A stretch of DNA of 64,000 nt from Priestia megaterium NBRC 15308 = ATCC 14581 (GCF_000832985.1 NZ_CP009920.1:434001-498000); one strand, 5' to 3'. Positions 17,721 through 26,854 are shown, numbered from the stretch's first letter. Program-made: numbers and translations. Notes: generated by a model not told the origin, from the sequence alone.

Positions 17721-18903
17721 TCACAGATAGGCCCTCTGCTTTACCCTTAGCTGATTTTGTGATTTTCCACCCTAATAAGATGGCAATGAATCCTATAATT
17801 ATAAGAAGATATAACGTCGGAACGAAACTTCCTAGATAATCATGAAGAAATCCAATTATGAATGGGCCGACTGCACCGATCATATATCCAATTGCTTGAG
17901 TCATTGCTGACCAAGTACTTGCTTCCATAGGGGAAGATGCCATATCTAATGGTAGCAACAAACTTAGCGACACAAGGCCACCGGCACCAACCCCTAAACA
18001 TATACTTGAAACAATAGGTGTTACGTTTGTAAAACATAAAAGGGATAAACTAATTATTATACTTAAGGTAAAGGTTGTAATCCAAAACCTTCTGCTCGGT
18101 AGCACTTTTAAAAGACTAGGTAATAAAAGAGTAGCTGGTAGCTGTGCAATCATAGCGATTGTACCTGCAAGACCACCAAAAGCTGGCGTCCACCCTTTTT
18201 CCTCTACAATGGCTGGTAGCCATGCTGCAAAACAATAAAATAGAAGAGTTACAATCCCTACAAAAGAAGTTAATAGCCAGGCTTTTTTATTTTTTAATGG
18301 TAAAGAACCCTTCGTCTTTTGTGAAAAATTACTCGCAGGAATACGAGATTGTTTTATTACCACAAGCCAAAGTGGAATAGCGAGTAGAGCAAGAATACTC
18401 CAAAATGCTAATCCATTTTTCCATGAATGATTGAACCAGTGTTGAAGTGGTGTCGTTAGCCCAATAGAAATAGATGCACCCACTACCATTGAAGTAGAGT
18501 ATATGCTTATCATCGATGCTGCCTTGTCTGGAAAATGACTTTTAATGAAACCAGAAAGCAAAGGGCTTACAACGCCAATTCCTGCACCAATTAATAAAGC
18601 TGTTATTAACAGGTAAATTGAGGAATTTGTAAAGGCCCTTAGAAACGTTGCAATACCTATGCAAGTTATAGCCAAAGTAATCATCTTCTCTGATTGATAG
18701 CGATTTGCTAAACGGCCAGCAAATAACGAACAAAAACCAAAACATACCAAAGGAATGGAAGTGAGCAAACTAGCTAAAGTAGAACTCATACCTAGATCCT
18801 TCGTTATTCCATGCAAGACTGGGCTAACTGAAGTTAGACCCGGCCTAAGGTTAAATGCAGCTAGTATAAGTGCAAGTAGAAACAATTTATTGCGATTGAC
18901 CAT
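17716..18903 (-). CDS. MFS transporter, CynX/NimT family
   Basis: The 395-residue, 12-helix protein begins FLLALILAAFNLRPGLTSVSP, the hallmark of the cyanate permease CynX/NimT family (N-L-R-P in helix 1), with the loop LFAGRLANRYQSEK after helix 2. Members carry cyanate, 2-nitroimidazole or unknown substrates. CGGAGGTAATTAGT precedes the ATG. It diverges from a dead lysR copy whose intact homologue is at 16006. This fits a transporter whose dedicated local regulator was lost while a paralogue persisted 2 kb away. Confidence 0.85.
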   Translation of the reverse strand: MVNRNKLFLLALILAAFNLRPGLTSVSPVLHGITKDLGMSSTLASLLTSIPLVCFGFCSLFAGRLANRYQSEKMITLAITCIGIATFLRAFTNSSIYLLITALLIGAGIGVVSPLLSGFIKSHFPDKAASMISIYSTSMVVGASISIGLTTPLQHWFNHSWKNGLAFWSILALLAIPLWLVVIKQSRIPASNFSQKTKGSLPLKNKKAWLLTSFVGIVTLLFYCFAAWLPAIVEEKGWTPAFGGLAGTIAMIAQLPATLLLPSLLKVLPSRRFWITTFTLSIIISLSLLCFTNVTPIVSSICLGVGAGGLVSLSLLLPLDMASSPMEASTWSAMTQAIGYMIGAVGPFIIGFLHDYLGSFVPTLYLLIIIGFIAILLGWKITKSAKGKAEGLSVK

Positions 18904-18915
18904 ACTAATTACCTC

Positions 18916-18932
18916 CGGTTAATTTCTTGAAG
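18916..18932. repeat. Duplicated 17-bp block, copy 2
   Basis: Identical to 15910-15926. It lies between the MFS start and the decayed lysR copy. Confidence 0.55.
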
Positions 18933-19011
18933 CTTAATCCTCTTCTATGGTACATTAGGTTTCGTTATAAATAAAATGCATATTAATTATATGGTATATA
19001 ACAAAATCGTT

Positions 19012-19306
19012 ATGAACAAATCAAAAATTCAACTTATTGTTTAGATATCGGAAACAGAAATTTTACAAAAGCCGGTGAAGAACTACATATGACACAGCAT
19101 TAAGTATGGTACAAGAAGGATTAGGAATTACGATTGCAACGAAAAGAGACATCTTGTCACTGCCAGAACAAGTAGTTTCTCGAGAGTTACAGCCCAACAC
19201 ATTCAGAGAAATTAATATAGCAGTGCTAGATACGAAAGCTACATCAAAAGCAACGGATGCCTTTATCCAAACGGCTCGTGCCCTTTTTACTGATGAAGAT
19301 GCTTAG
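19012..19306 (+). pseudogene. Decayed copy of the lysR gene at 16006
   Basis: The first 81 bp align with the start of the intact lysR gene but carry a nonsense change (CGG to TAG at codon 11) and a one-base deletion. After CATATGACACAG the copy jumps to the part encoding MVQEGLGITIATKRDILSLP and ends FIQTARALFTDEDA, so about 580 bp of the middle is deleted. The upstream 95 bp are also homologous to those of the intact gene. It cannot encode a functional regulator. Confidence 0.85.
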
Positions 19307-19331
19307 GTATCAAAAAGAGAGGAATGGTAGA

Positions 19332-19625
19332 ATGCCATTTGTAGTAGGTTATGGAATTGCAATTATAGGAGCGCTGATCGCTTATCAACTAAGTAAGGGA
19401 AAAACGAAAAAAAGACAATATATTGTTTGGGGAATAACGCTAATGTTAGCTATTTCACCCTTTTTGTCTTTCGCACTTGGCTTAACATACGCAGCTATTA
19501 CAGAAAACGGATGGGCAGCCTTAATAATGTGGTATATCTTTCCCGTAATTTTCGTAATAGGACTTATAGTGTTAGTGATTGGTATTTTCAAGAAGAAAGA
19601 ACAAAGAAAAGAAGCAGACCTTTAA
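19332..19625 (+). CDS. Small membrane protein, unknown function
   Basis: I do not recognise this 97-residue protein. It has three hydrophobic segments (VVGYGIAIIGALIAY, GITLMLAISPFLSFALGL and a long WAALIMWYIFPVIFVIGLIVLVIGIF) and a charged tail KKKEQRKEADL, so it should be an integral membrane protein. The frame is open further upstream into the lysR remnant; GAGAGG lies about 9 nt before the ATG at 19332, which is preferred. A strong terminator overlaps its end. Confidence 0.6.
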   Translation: MPFVVGYGIAIIGALIAYQLSKGKTKKRQYIVWGITLMLAISPFLSFALGLTYAAITENGWAALIMWYIFPVIFVIGLIVLVIGIFKKKEQRKEADL

Positions 19626-19645
19626 TTAAAGGTCTGCCTTTTATT
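19612..19645 (+). terminator. Terminator with a 24-nt perfect palindrome
   Basis: GCAGACCTTTAATTAAAGGTCTGC overlaps the stop of the upstream small membrane gene and is followed by CTTTTATTT. Confidence 0.8.
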
Positions 19646-19791
19646 TCCACTGACAATTCACATTATGTGAACTAGAGTTTTATATTATCGATATAACAAA
19701 AATACACATTAACCTTTTTATGGTAAAATATTCAATGTTTTTATTTTTACATATAATTACACGATTTAAAGTTAGTTATGGAGGACATTTT

Positions 19792-20082
19792 ATGTTGAGA
19801 AATACTTTAAAAATACTATCGATCCCATTAATTTTAGTTCAGTTATTAATTTTATACTTCTGGATTTTTGATTGGGAAAAGTTAGTTACTCAGATTGGTT
19901 TAATTACTTGGATCGTTTCAATTGTTTTAGGAATCGTCATATATCTCCTCTATTTAAAGTTATCTTTAAAGGATAAGAGCAATATAGCTAGTAAGAGAGT
20001 TGTATTATGCTCTACCCTACTAACGATTGCATTGGCTATGGGTGCCTTGCTAATTGAATTTGTTACAAGTTCAATGCCTTAA
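19792..20082 (+). CDS. Small membrane protein, unknown function
   Basis: This 96-residue protein has three membrane segments (ILSIPLILVQLLILYFWIF, LITWIVSIVLGIVIYLLYLKL and VLCSTLLTIALAMGALLIEF). I recognise no family. GGAGG lies 8 nt before the ATG at 19792, so the longer frame from 19720 is rejected. It follows another three-helix small protein on the same strand, but a terminator separates them. A terminator also follows it. Confidence 0.65.
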   Translation: MLRNTLKILSIPLILVQLLILYFWIFDWEKLVTQIGLITWIVSIVLGIVIYLLYLKLSLKDKSNIASKRVVLCSTLLTIALAMGALLIEFVTSSMP

Positions 20083-20127
20083 ATATCTTTTGACTACCTA
20101 TAAGCTGTTTTATGTTAATTAAAAAGT

Positions 20128-20159
20128 AAAAGCTACTGAACAGGGGTCAGTAGCTTTTT
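20128..20159 (+). terminator. Terminator
   Basis: AAAAGCTACTGA/TCAGTAGCTTTTT stem with a 7-nt loop, after the small membrane gene. Confidence 0.85.
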
Positions 20160-20343
20160 AACGAAGCATGTTGTTAACTCAACAAGTAATGAGGATTTCC
20201 AAACAGAAGCTTCACAGCGTCATAAATAGTCTCCCCTAAAAACTATTTGTTATTACTCATTAAAAAAATGCTTATATAAGGTTAGTACAAGCAGGAAATA
20301 TTATTTTGCATTCAAATACTAGTACTATAATTTCAAAACGAAA

Positions 20344-20856
20344 ATGGGGGCTAGTAGGATGCTGGTAAAAAAGATGTTAAATGGAATTATGATGAAAGAA
20401 ATCACCATTAAAGAATTAGCTGATCAGTATGATGTAAGTACTCGTACCATTCAATCAAAGATTAAGAAACTAGGCTATGAATGGGACAGTAAGGAAAGTA
20501 TTTATCGCTACGTTGGAGAAGAATCAGAACCTTTGGATGTTGATTTTAGTACTCTTATTTCTAAAAATAGTAAAATGCCAGCATAACAAAAGCTAGCCAA
20601 TAATGAAATAGCAGCTAGTGTTAGCTATTTAAATGAAAGTGAAAGTAGTAATGGCAGCTTTGAAAAAGCTAGTACAGTAGATGCAATTGATTTGTTATTG
20701 CAAAATCCAAAAGACCGTTCAAAACGAGTGTATCGAGGTTTTTATTTTGATGATGATGTGTTACGTATTATTGATCGAGTCCCAAAAAGTTATAAATCAG
20801 AATTAGTGAATGAAGCTCTGAGAAAAGTGTTTAAGGAAAAGGGATTAGTAGACTAA
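20344..20856 (+). pseudogene. HTH plus RHH-like DNA-binding protein, interrupted by an in-frame stop
   Basis: The first 80 codons encode an HTH (ITIKELADQYDVSTRTIQSKIKKLGYEW). A TAA at 20584-20586 stops it, yet the same frame stays open for 89 more codons, giving KASTVDAIDLLLQNPKDRSK, VYRGFYFDDDVLRIIDRVPK and SYKSELVNEALRKVFKEKGL, which looks like a ribbon-helix-helix segment. Without the stop this would be a 170-residue protein, of the plasmid or phage regulatory type. Either the gene was killed by a nonsense change or the two parts are made separately. A terminator follows the second stop, which marks the true gene end. Confidence 0.75.
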
Positions 20857-20884
20857 AAAAAAGCAGCATTAAGCCTGCTTTTTC
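20855..20884 (+). terminator. Terminator after the interrupted HTH/RHH gene
   Basis: AAAAAGCAG/CTGCTTTTT stem, 8-nt loop, with T-run. Confidence 0.8.
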
Positions 20885-20967
20885 TAGCCTTAAAGGCATT
20901 TATATGATTATGAAATGCGTATTATCTTCTGTGAAGGTTCTTGATGTAGATTTTGAAATTGCTAAAC

Positions 20968-21207
20968 AGCGTCTGTCATCGATTCAGTATTCAATTTCTT
21001 TAAGATACTTTTTCTTTGATTTTTAATGGTGCTTTCTTCTGTATGAAAAAGGCTTTGTATTTTTGAAATAGAATAACCATCAATAGCACGAGCAAAGACT
21101 TCTTGTTCTACTTTAGTAAATTGGTTCATAAAGAATTTCTCTTTAAGGATTTTGCATTCTTCTTCTACATTCTTCAGTCGAACAACTTCATTAACTAAAG
21201 AGGTGTT
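20968..21207 (-). pseudogene. LuxR/GerE-type HTH fragment
   Basis: The minus strand reads about 79 codons including FTKVEQEVFARAIDGYSISK and IQSLFHTEESTIKNQRKSIL, then KKLN, the form of a GerE-type HTH, and ends at a TAG. No start codon precedes it: an in-frame TAA lies directly upstream and the first ATG is inside, so the N-terminus is lost. This looks like a remnant of a small regulator. Confidence 0.6.
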
Positions 21208-21492
21208 ATGTTAACTAGATATGTATGCAATATTCATGTTATTAAATAAGCTTATAAGGATTACCATGCTTGAGATCCAAACGAACAGACCCGTTTGGAT
21301 TTAAATAATATTAATACTGCATTGAATTTACCGATATTGTAAAAAATTTCCCGAAACAGTTTAACACTAACCAAATAAACTGTTTCTATTAAACCATTTG
21401 GATGTTATTTGGCAGAAGTAAATAAAGCTAATACTTCTTGCTTACTCGTGTTTGTTTTACACTATATAATGAAAACAATTAATTGACTATTT
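21208..21492. other. Gene-free region
   Basis: A GAAACAGTTTA/AACTGTTTC hairpin at 21353-21389 and a TTATGTTAACTAG motif copy at 21206-21218 are the only structures noted. Confidence 0.4.
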
Positions 21493-22593
21493 TTATGATG
21501 AAAAGGTTGGAGCAGGAAATTCATCAATTTTGATACGAAGTAAACTATAAGGTTTCTCTCGTAAGTCTTTTCCATAATGAAATCTAGGCTGTCGATGTAA
21601 TTGGTTCACAATGACATACAAATATTGATCCGGACCGATTGAAAAAGTATCCGGCCACAAAATTCTCGGATCATGTGCGATAGTTTCCATTATGCCATTT
21701 GGAAATATCTTACGAATACTGTTGTTTTCGTAATCTCCAGCATAAACAGTTCCCTTTGCATCGGTGATCATTCCATCAGAAGCACCTTTTTCTCCCCAAT
21801 ACTCCACATGATAAATTAAATCTTTATCTGGTATAGTTCGGTTCCTTAGAACTTCTGTTGGAATCGAGAAAAGATGACGACTGGTTAGTGGACAAAAAAA
21901 TAAAACTTTGCCATCGGGAGAAATCGCTATTCCATCAGAAGCCAATCTAAATGGGGAAGTTGAGCCATCTATGTTTCTATTCATCAAAATTTCACCTTCT
22001 ACCTTCGGTAAAAAATAGGGATCGGGTGAAGTTGATTTTGCTCCATTTAACCGTCTAAACGCGTTTCCATTTGATAAATCTACGACAATAATAGCTCCTG
22101 GTCCTTTTGAAGAAGAATCTGTTATATAGGCATAACCTGCTTTTCCAACACGAAAATCAAAACGGACATCATTCAGATAAGTTGTAGGTAGAACAACATC
22201 TTCTGTAAAGGTATATACTTTTCTTATTGTATTGGTTTCTAAATCAACAGCGACTAATTTCGCTCCCCCCTTAATAGGTTCAGAAAAATTGGGTGCTGCT
22301 GTATCTAATATCCAAAGCGTTCCCCTTCCATCAGCGACTACACTTTGGACACTGATGAAAGTCATTGTGATATTTTCGGAGTTAACCAAATTGGTTTGTA
22401 AATTGGGATAAGACTGCAATTTATCTTGAACAATTTCCGCCACTGTAAATTTAACATCGTCTCCCCATTTCGGAAAGCAAATGAAAATACGACCGGTTTC
22501 TGAAACAGTAACACCTGTAGGCATAGCCCCATAAAATGCATAAACTAGTTCTAAATTACCGAAATATTTTTCACTAGGTAACATAGGTTTCAT
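21493..22593 (-). CDS. Major royal jelly protein / SMP-30-like beta-propeller protein
   Basis: This 366-residue protein shows blades of a six-bladed beta-propeller of the MRJP/yellow and SMP-30/gluconolactonase superfamily: GAMPTGVTVSETGRIFICFP, SVVADGRGTLWILDTAAP, YITDSSSKGPGAIIVVDL, SDGIAISPDGKVLFFCPL and WPDTFSIGPDQYLYVIVNQL. SMP-30 enzymes hydrolyse sugar lactones; bacterial MRJP-like members are poorly studied. I see no signal peptide, so it is likely cytoplasmic. GAGGAGG lies before the ATG at 22593. A fragment of a second copy of its 3' end lies at 39961-40072. Confidence 0.8.
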   Translation of the reverse strand: MKPMLPSEKYFGNLELVYAFYGAMPTGVTVSETGRIFICFPKWGDDVKFTVAEIVQDKLQSYPNLQTNLVNSENITMTFISVQSVVADGRGTLWILDTAAPNFSEPIKGGAKLVAVDLETNTIRKVYTFTEDVVLPTTYLNDVRFDFRVGKAGYAYITDSSSKGPGAIIVVDLSNGNAFRRLNGAKSTSPDPYFLPKVEGEILMNRNIDGSTSPFRLASDGIAISPDGKVLFFCPLTSRHLFSIPTEVLRNRTIPDKDLIYHVEYWGEKGASDGMITDAKGTVYAGDYENNSIRKIFPNGIMETIAHDPRILWPDTFSIGPDQYLYVIVNQLHRQPRFHYGKDLREKPYSLLRIKIDEFPAPTFSS

Positions 22594-23018
22594 AATATCC
22601 TCCTCAAACATTCAAACGGGATATCTCATATATATGATTTATATTTTTTCTAATGCATGTTTCTTAATAAGGTTTTCTATACGAAAAGATGATTGAATTG
22701 ATTGTTTTCGAAATTTAATAAGTCTCTCAGAAGGAAGGAAACATTTTAATTTAAAGGTCTCCAGATGAAGTAGAATTCAATTAGCAGGTAGCGAAGTTCA
22801 ATATTCCCAGATCAACGGTAAGCTGTTATAAATAAGAAATTAGGAAAATTTTCTTTTTTAACTTTATGAAGAAATGTATTTAAGCTAAACCGCCTCTTTA
22901 GCAATTTAAGTCCCCTACTCTTTTATCATAGCTTTGCTTTTTAAAAAAATTTCGTATAAAGTGATGATTACATAGAATACTGTATCAGTCAGTGGTTTAA
23001 TAACATTTCGGAGGGAAA
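22594..23018. other. Gene-free divergent intergenic region
   Basis: It separates the minus-strand propeller gene from the plus-strand SDR gene and must hold both promoters. I see no gene or strong repeat. Confidence 0.4.
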
Positions 23019-23804
23019 ATGCCAATGAATACAAAAGAGTTAAGAAATATCCATGCACTCGTAACAGGTGCTTCAAGCGGCCTAGGATTTTCCATGGCGG
23101 AGGCTTTGCTTCAAGGTGGCGCCACGGTGGCGTTAGCTTCTAGAGGTGGAACTAAATTGGATCAAGCAGTAGAGAAATTAAAGCGCGAGGGTTATCCTGC
23201 TGTTGGAATTCCTTTAGATGTTCGATCAGAACAATCCGTCAATAACGCGGTCGAATGGGTGAAAAGAGAATGGGGGAAACTCGATGTTCTCGTCAATAAT
23301 GCGGGAATTGGGATGAGGACAGTAAACCCGCGTTTTTTAGTCGAGCCTCAGCCATTTTTCAAAGTAACACCAGAGGGGTTTCGAGATTTAATTGACATCA
23401 ATCTCACAGGCTATTTTTTAGTAGCTCGAGGGTTTGCTCCTTTAATGATGGAACAAGGTCATGGGCGAATGATTAATATTTCTATGAACCATGAGACTAT
23501 GAAAAGAAAGGGTTTTGTACCCTATGGACCATCGAGGGCAGCTACTGAATCACTCTCATATATAATGGCCGAAGATTTAAAGGAATATGGAATTATGGTG
23601 AATATGCTTTTACCGGGTGGTGCCACTACTACCGGGATGATTCCGGACGAAGTTCGAAAAGAGATTGAATCAAAATTCCAGCTATTAGATCCAAAGGTTA
23701 TGGCCGAGCCGATTGTTTTTTTAGCCTCAGCTGCTGCAGAGGGAATCACAGGTGAAAGAATAATTGCCACCGATTTTCAAGACTGGCTTCTTAAAAGAAA
23801 ATAA
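23019..23804 (+). CDS. Short-chain dehydrogenase/reductase (SDR) with altered active-site Lys
   Basis: This 261-residue classical-length SDR has TGASSGLG (cofactor loop), NNAG and a GRMINIS strand. The catalytic segment reads VPYGPSRAATESL, so the usual Tyr-x-x-x-Lys is Tyr-x-x-x-Arg, and the usual Ser is one residue out of register. Basic residues after the first strand suggest NADP. Related SDRs oxidise sugars or sugar acids (gluconate 5-dehydrogenase type). GGAGGG precedes two possible ATGs (23019 and 23025). It is divergent from the lactonase-like gene, with which it might share a sugar-acid pathway. Confidence 0.82.
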   Translation: MPMNTKELRNIHALVTGASSGLGFSMAEALLQGGATVALASRGGTKLDQAVEKLKREGYPAVGIPLDVRSEQSVNNAVEWVKREWGKLDVLVNNAGIGMRTVNPRFLVEPQPFFKVTPEGFRDLIDINLTGYFLVARGFAPLMMEQGHGRMINISMNHETMKRKGFVPYGPSRAATESLSYIMAEDLKEYGIMVNMLLPGGATTTGMIPDEVRKEIESKFQLLDPKVMAEPIVFLASAAAEGITGERIIATDFQDWLLKRK

Positions 23805-24178
23805 GTTTTTAATCACAGGGGCGGATCCTTTCCTCTTTGAAAAAGTAGAGCTGTCCCTATGATTATTCTTTTATATTTTATAGAATGTCCAGCTCCAGCA
23901 CGGGTATCAGCCAATCCGTCAACAAGACTAAAGAGCAAACCTTCTCGCCAGCTTGTCTAGAGTCACGGTGACCGTTTCTATTTCAAATAAGTGAGAAAGC
24001 GGTTGTACATATTAAGCATTTGCTACCCGTTAGTTTAAGTGAAAATGTTCATAACCTGGAAACAATTTTATATCAAAATAGAACCTTGCTTATTCACTGT
24101 TTACTAATCTAATTATGGAATTTCCTTAGTATAACCTTCTGCATTAAAGATAAACTATCTTTGTGGAGGTGCTAAACA
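23805..24178. other. Gene-free region holding a repeat-like element
   Basis: Apart from the GC-rich element at 23884-23980 I see nothing. Confidence 0.4.
23884..23980. repeat. GC-rich intergenic element resembling a Bacillus dispersed repeat
   Basis: The stretch starting TGTCCAGCTCCAGCACGGG, with GCCAATCCGTCAA and CAGCTTGTCTAGAGTC inside, is much richer in GC than its AT-rich flanks. It resembles a family of about 100-bp intergenic repeats that begin GTCTAGCTCCAGC in Bacillus and Geobacillus. This assignment is from memory and the copy looks degenerate. Confidence 0.4.
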
Positions 24179-24667
24179 TTGGGTCGAAAATTTGAAATAA
24201 ACCTTATAAAATTCCTTTATCTCTTTGGTATTAGTTCTTTTATATATTTAATAAAAAAACCACTTGCAAAGGAATGGCTCCTTGTTTTCTTTATAAAAAG
24301 TTACTATGCATCATTGGTCGATAATCTGATTGTAAAAAGAGGCTATGTTCAATATCCCACCCGATTTCCAAGACAAGTTAAAACAAGCGTGTTGTTTGAT
24401 TACATACTTTTCCCAATTACTTGTGTCTTTTATAATCAACTAACTAAGGATTCCCGCATCATTCAGTGCCTTTTAAAAGTTCTGTATTTCAGTATACCTA
24501 TGACTATTGCTGAGCTGTGGCTAGAAAAAAATACACGCCTTATTAAATATAAAAATGGATGGAATTGGACAACTACTTTTTATTCTCTCTCTTTTTCCTT
24601 ATTATTGGTTAGATTTACAATGTCTGTTATAAGACATATTTTTAATAATGAGTACGATTTATCTTAG
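24179..24667 (+). CDS. CBO0543-like membrane protein
   Basis: This 162-residue protein has several membrane segments, and the motif YPTRFPRQVKTSVLFDYILFPITCVFYNQ fits the CBO0543 family of uncharacterised Firmicute membrane proteins. The start is a TTG with an ideal GGAGGTG 7 nt upstream. It stands alone. A second member is at 55381-55857. Function is unknown. Confidence 0.7.
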   Translation: MGRKFEINLIKFLYLFGISSFIYLIKKPLAKEWLLVFFIKSYYASLVDNLIVKRGYVQYPTRFPRQVKTSVLFDYILFPITCVFYNQLTKDSRIIQCLLKVLYFSIPMTIAELWLEKNTRLIKYKNGWNWTTTFYSLSFSLLLVRFTMSVIRHIFNNEYDLS

Positions 24668-25447
24668 ATAGTGCTTGTTAATCAACAACAAGAGGCAAAA
24701 AAATATAGGAACATTTGAAGAATGATTAAATCTGCCTATTTGTTTCAATTATTCGCAATTTCTTCTCTACATTAACTTAAATATCCTACTGATTTTCTGT
24801 TAATAAACACCAAAAACGGTCAGTTGTATGGAGAATTTTTTTTAATGCGTTAAAGATATCAATCGTTTCTTTAGTCACTTCGATAATTTTGTATGTAGTT
24901 ACAATTCGATTGTTTCTTTTATCAGTTGATACAGCAAGTACTTTTGGTATTATAATTAAGGTTACTGTGCCTATTCTAGCTTTAGCTACAATCTTAGAGT
25001 TTATTTATTCTTTCTTTATCATCAATAGAAGAAACACATCAAAAAAGAGAGCTTTACTCTACAAGAGCAAATAGGTAATTGCTTTATTAAATGTGGAGGA
25101 GATCGCTGACTAAGAATTAGAGCAGCAGGGCTAAGAAAGAAGAGTTATTTATTAATTTTGCATATGAACAACCTTAATACAAGGGATACTTTATTTCTGC
25201 AATTATCTCATTTGATTCACACACTTTAGGCAGAGATTCTTTAAATGGGAGTATAAAATAACTCATGCATTGCTAACATCTCTAAAGAATTCACCTGTTA
25301 ACTTGTCCATTAGGAAAATAAAAAAATCCATGAAATCATTTGAATTTCAAGGACTTTTTTATTATGTTTGTTATATGATATCCACTCACTTTAGTAATTC
25401 GTTAAAACAGTATAAAATCCTGTCTGCCATATTGATTGTCCTTACTT
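24668..25447. other. Region without a supported gene
   Basis: At 24793-25074 (+) an open stretch encodes two hydrophobic segments (FNALKISIVSLVTSIILYVV and VPILALATILEFIYSFFII) but lacks ATG and ribosome site, so it is likely a membrane-protein remnant. An unpaired GGAGGAGATC at 25096 has no frame after it. Confidence 0.35.
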
Positions 25448-26725
25448 TCAACCGACTTGTTTCTCAGGTGAATAACTGCTCTTGTTTTGTTTTTTTTCAC
25501 CTGGTAATTTCATAAATATCATCAAAATAGCACTAACAAAATACAAACCAGCAAATATCCACATGACTCCGTGTACACCCATGCTACCAATGAATGTTCC
25601 TACAATTGCAGGTGCAATAAAGTAAGACATTCCAGCCCCAAAACTTACAATAGCCATAGCTGAGCCTTTCTTTTCGGGTGCTAATGAACTTACTAGAGCA
25701 GAGAGTGGTACATAACCACATAGAACGATTCCAAAAATTATGCCTACCACAGTTAATGCCCAGAAATTATGCCCGAACATTTGAGGAGTATAAAGCATAA
25801 CCAGAGTCATTACACCGCAACCGACACTGCCAATCCACATAATTGTCTTTCGCCAACCTAACCATTTGTCACTGATATAAGGAATGACTAAGTTAAAAGA
25901 GATATTGGCCACCCACATAGTTCCCCATACTTGTAACCATTCTTCTGTACTGTATCCATATTCAGAGGACAAGTATAGAGGGAAAAAGATTGGAAGAGCA
26001 CCTACGCCGGTGGAGTTTATTATACGAACAACTCCGCCTATTGCGATTTTTGGCTTTTCAATACAAATAGTTAGTCCACTGAGTAAACTTTTCAATTTTT
26101 CCTTGCCATTACCCTCACGTTCATGTACTTGGCCTTTTACAACAACAACTCCAATTAATCCACCGATTAACACCCATACGACCGCACTCCACATTAATCC
26201 AATATATCCGATTTTCGGAATCATATAAGCTGGAAAATAACTTCCAACAACATAAAGACCGCCACTCCATGCTGCCCAAAATAGCCCTATTGCCGTAGCT
26301 AAAATACGTTCAGGACTGCGATACGTAACCCAAACTAAAAACGAATAGCAAAATAAAGGATAACCAAATCCTCGAATAGCATAAGTCGGTAACATAACTG
26401 CATAATTATGCGGTTTTAGACCATATTCAATAAAAAGAATTTGACCTACTAACCAGATAACCAAGCCTGCTATCATAACCTTTCTTGGTCCCCATGCTTC
26501 TGTAAGGACACCCGAAAAGTAGGAGGCGATTGCTAATATAGCTCCGTATGCTGCAAAGAGAGTAGAAGATTGTTGAACGGTTAAGCCATGTTCAATAAGA
26601 TATGGTGAAAGCCAACCATGTTCGAGACCATCTCCTACCATAAAAATTAGAGTTGCGATATAGCCCCAAATCATAGCTGATGGAAGACCTTTGGTGTTTT
26701 GCTCTCTTTTTGAAATCGCATTCAT
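25448..26725 (-). CDS. MFS polyol permease, RbtT/DalT/CsbX family
   Basis: This 425-residue transporter starts WGYIATLIFMVGDGLEHGWL then SPYL, the signature of the RbtT/DalT/CsbX group, which includes ribitol and arabinitol permeases and CsbX. Motif A (EAWGPRKVMIAG) follows helix 2. GAGGTG precedes the ATG at 26725; a GTG three codons earlier is less likely. It is the last gene of a minus-strand cluster of isomerases and dehydrogenases and is probably the uptake system for its sugar or polyol, though an inverted repeat lies between it and the next gene. Confidence 0.87.
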   Translation of the reverse strand: MNAISKREQNTKGLPSAMIWGYIATLIFMVGDGLEHGWLSPYLIEHGLTVQQSSTLFAAYGAILAIASYFSGVLTEAWGPRKVMIAGLVIWLVGQILFIEYGLKPHNYAVMLPTYAIRGFGYPLFCYSFLVWVTYRSPERILATAIGLFWAAWSGGLYVVGSYFPAYMIPKIGYIGLMWSAVVWVLIGGLIGVVVVKGQVHEREGNGKEKLKSLLSGLTICIEKPKIAIGGVVRIINSTGVGALPIFFPLYLSSEYGYSTEEWLQVWGTMWVANISFNLVIPYISDKWLGWRKTIMWIGSVGCGVMTLVMLYTPQMFGHNFWALTVVGIIFGIVLCGYVPLSALVSSLAPEKKGSAMAIVSFGAGMSYFIAPAIVGTFIGSMGVHGVMWIFAGLYFVSAILMIFMKLPGEKKQNKSSYSPEKQVG

Positions 26726-26798
26726 TTTAATCACCTCAAAATTATATATTTAACAATGCTGATAGTCACATTTACTCATTAGATGGTTCTCTTCAATG

Positions 26799-26836
26799 GT
26801 TAACGACAAATACCCGATTGGGTATTTATCGTTAAT
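26799..26836. terminator. Inverted repeat between isomerase and permease genes
   Basis: TTAACGACAAATACCC pairs with GGGTATTTATCGTTAA with one mismatch around a 4-nt loop. There is no strong T-run, so it may be a partial terminator or an mRNA processing stem that sets lower permease expression. Confidence 0.5.
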
Positions 26837-26854
26837 TATATAGAAAATATACTA

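Noticed and set aside
24793-25074. Hydrophobic open frame as a possible membrane gene
   Set aside because: No ATG, no ribosome site; a TTG start inside is unsupported. Kept only as a possible remnant.
25270-25515. 81-codon plus-strand frame
   Set aside because: No ribosome site and it overlaps the 3' end of the permease gene.
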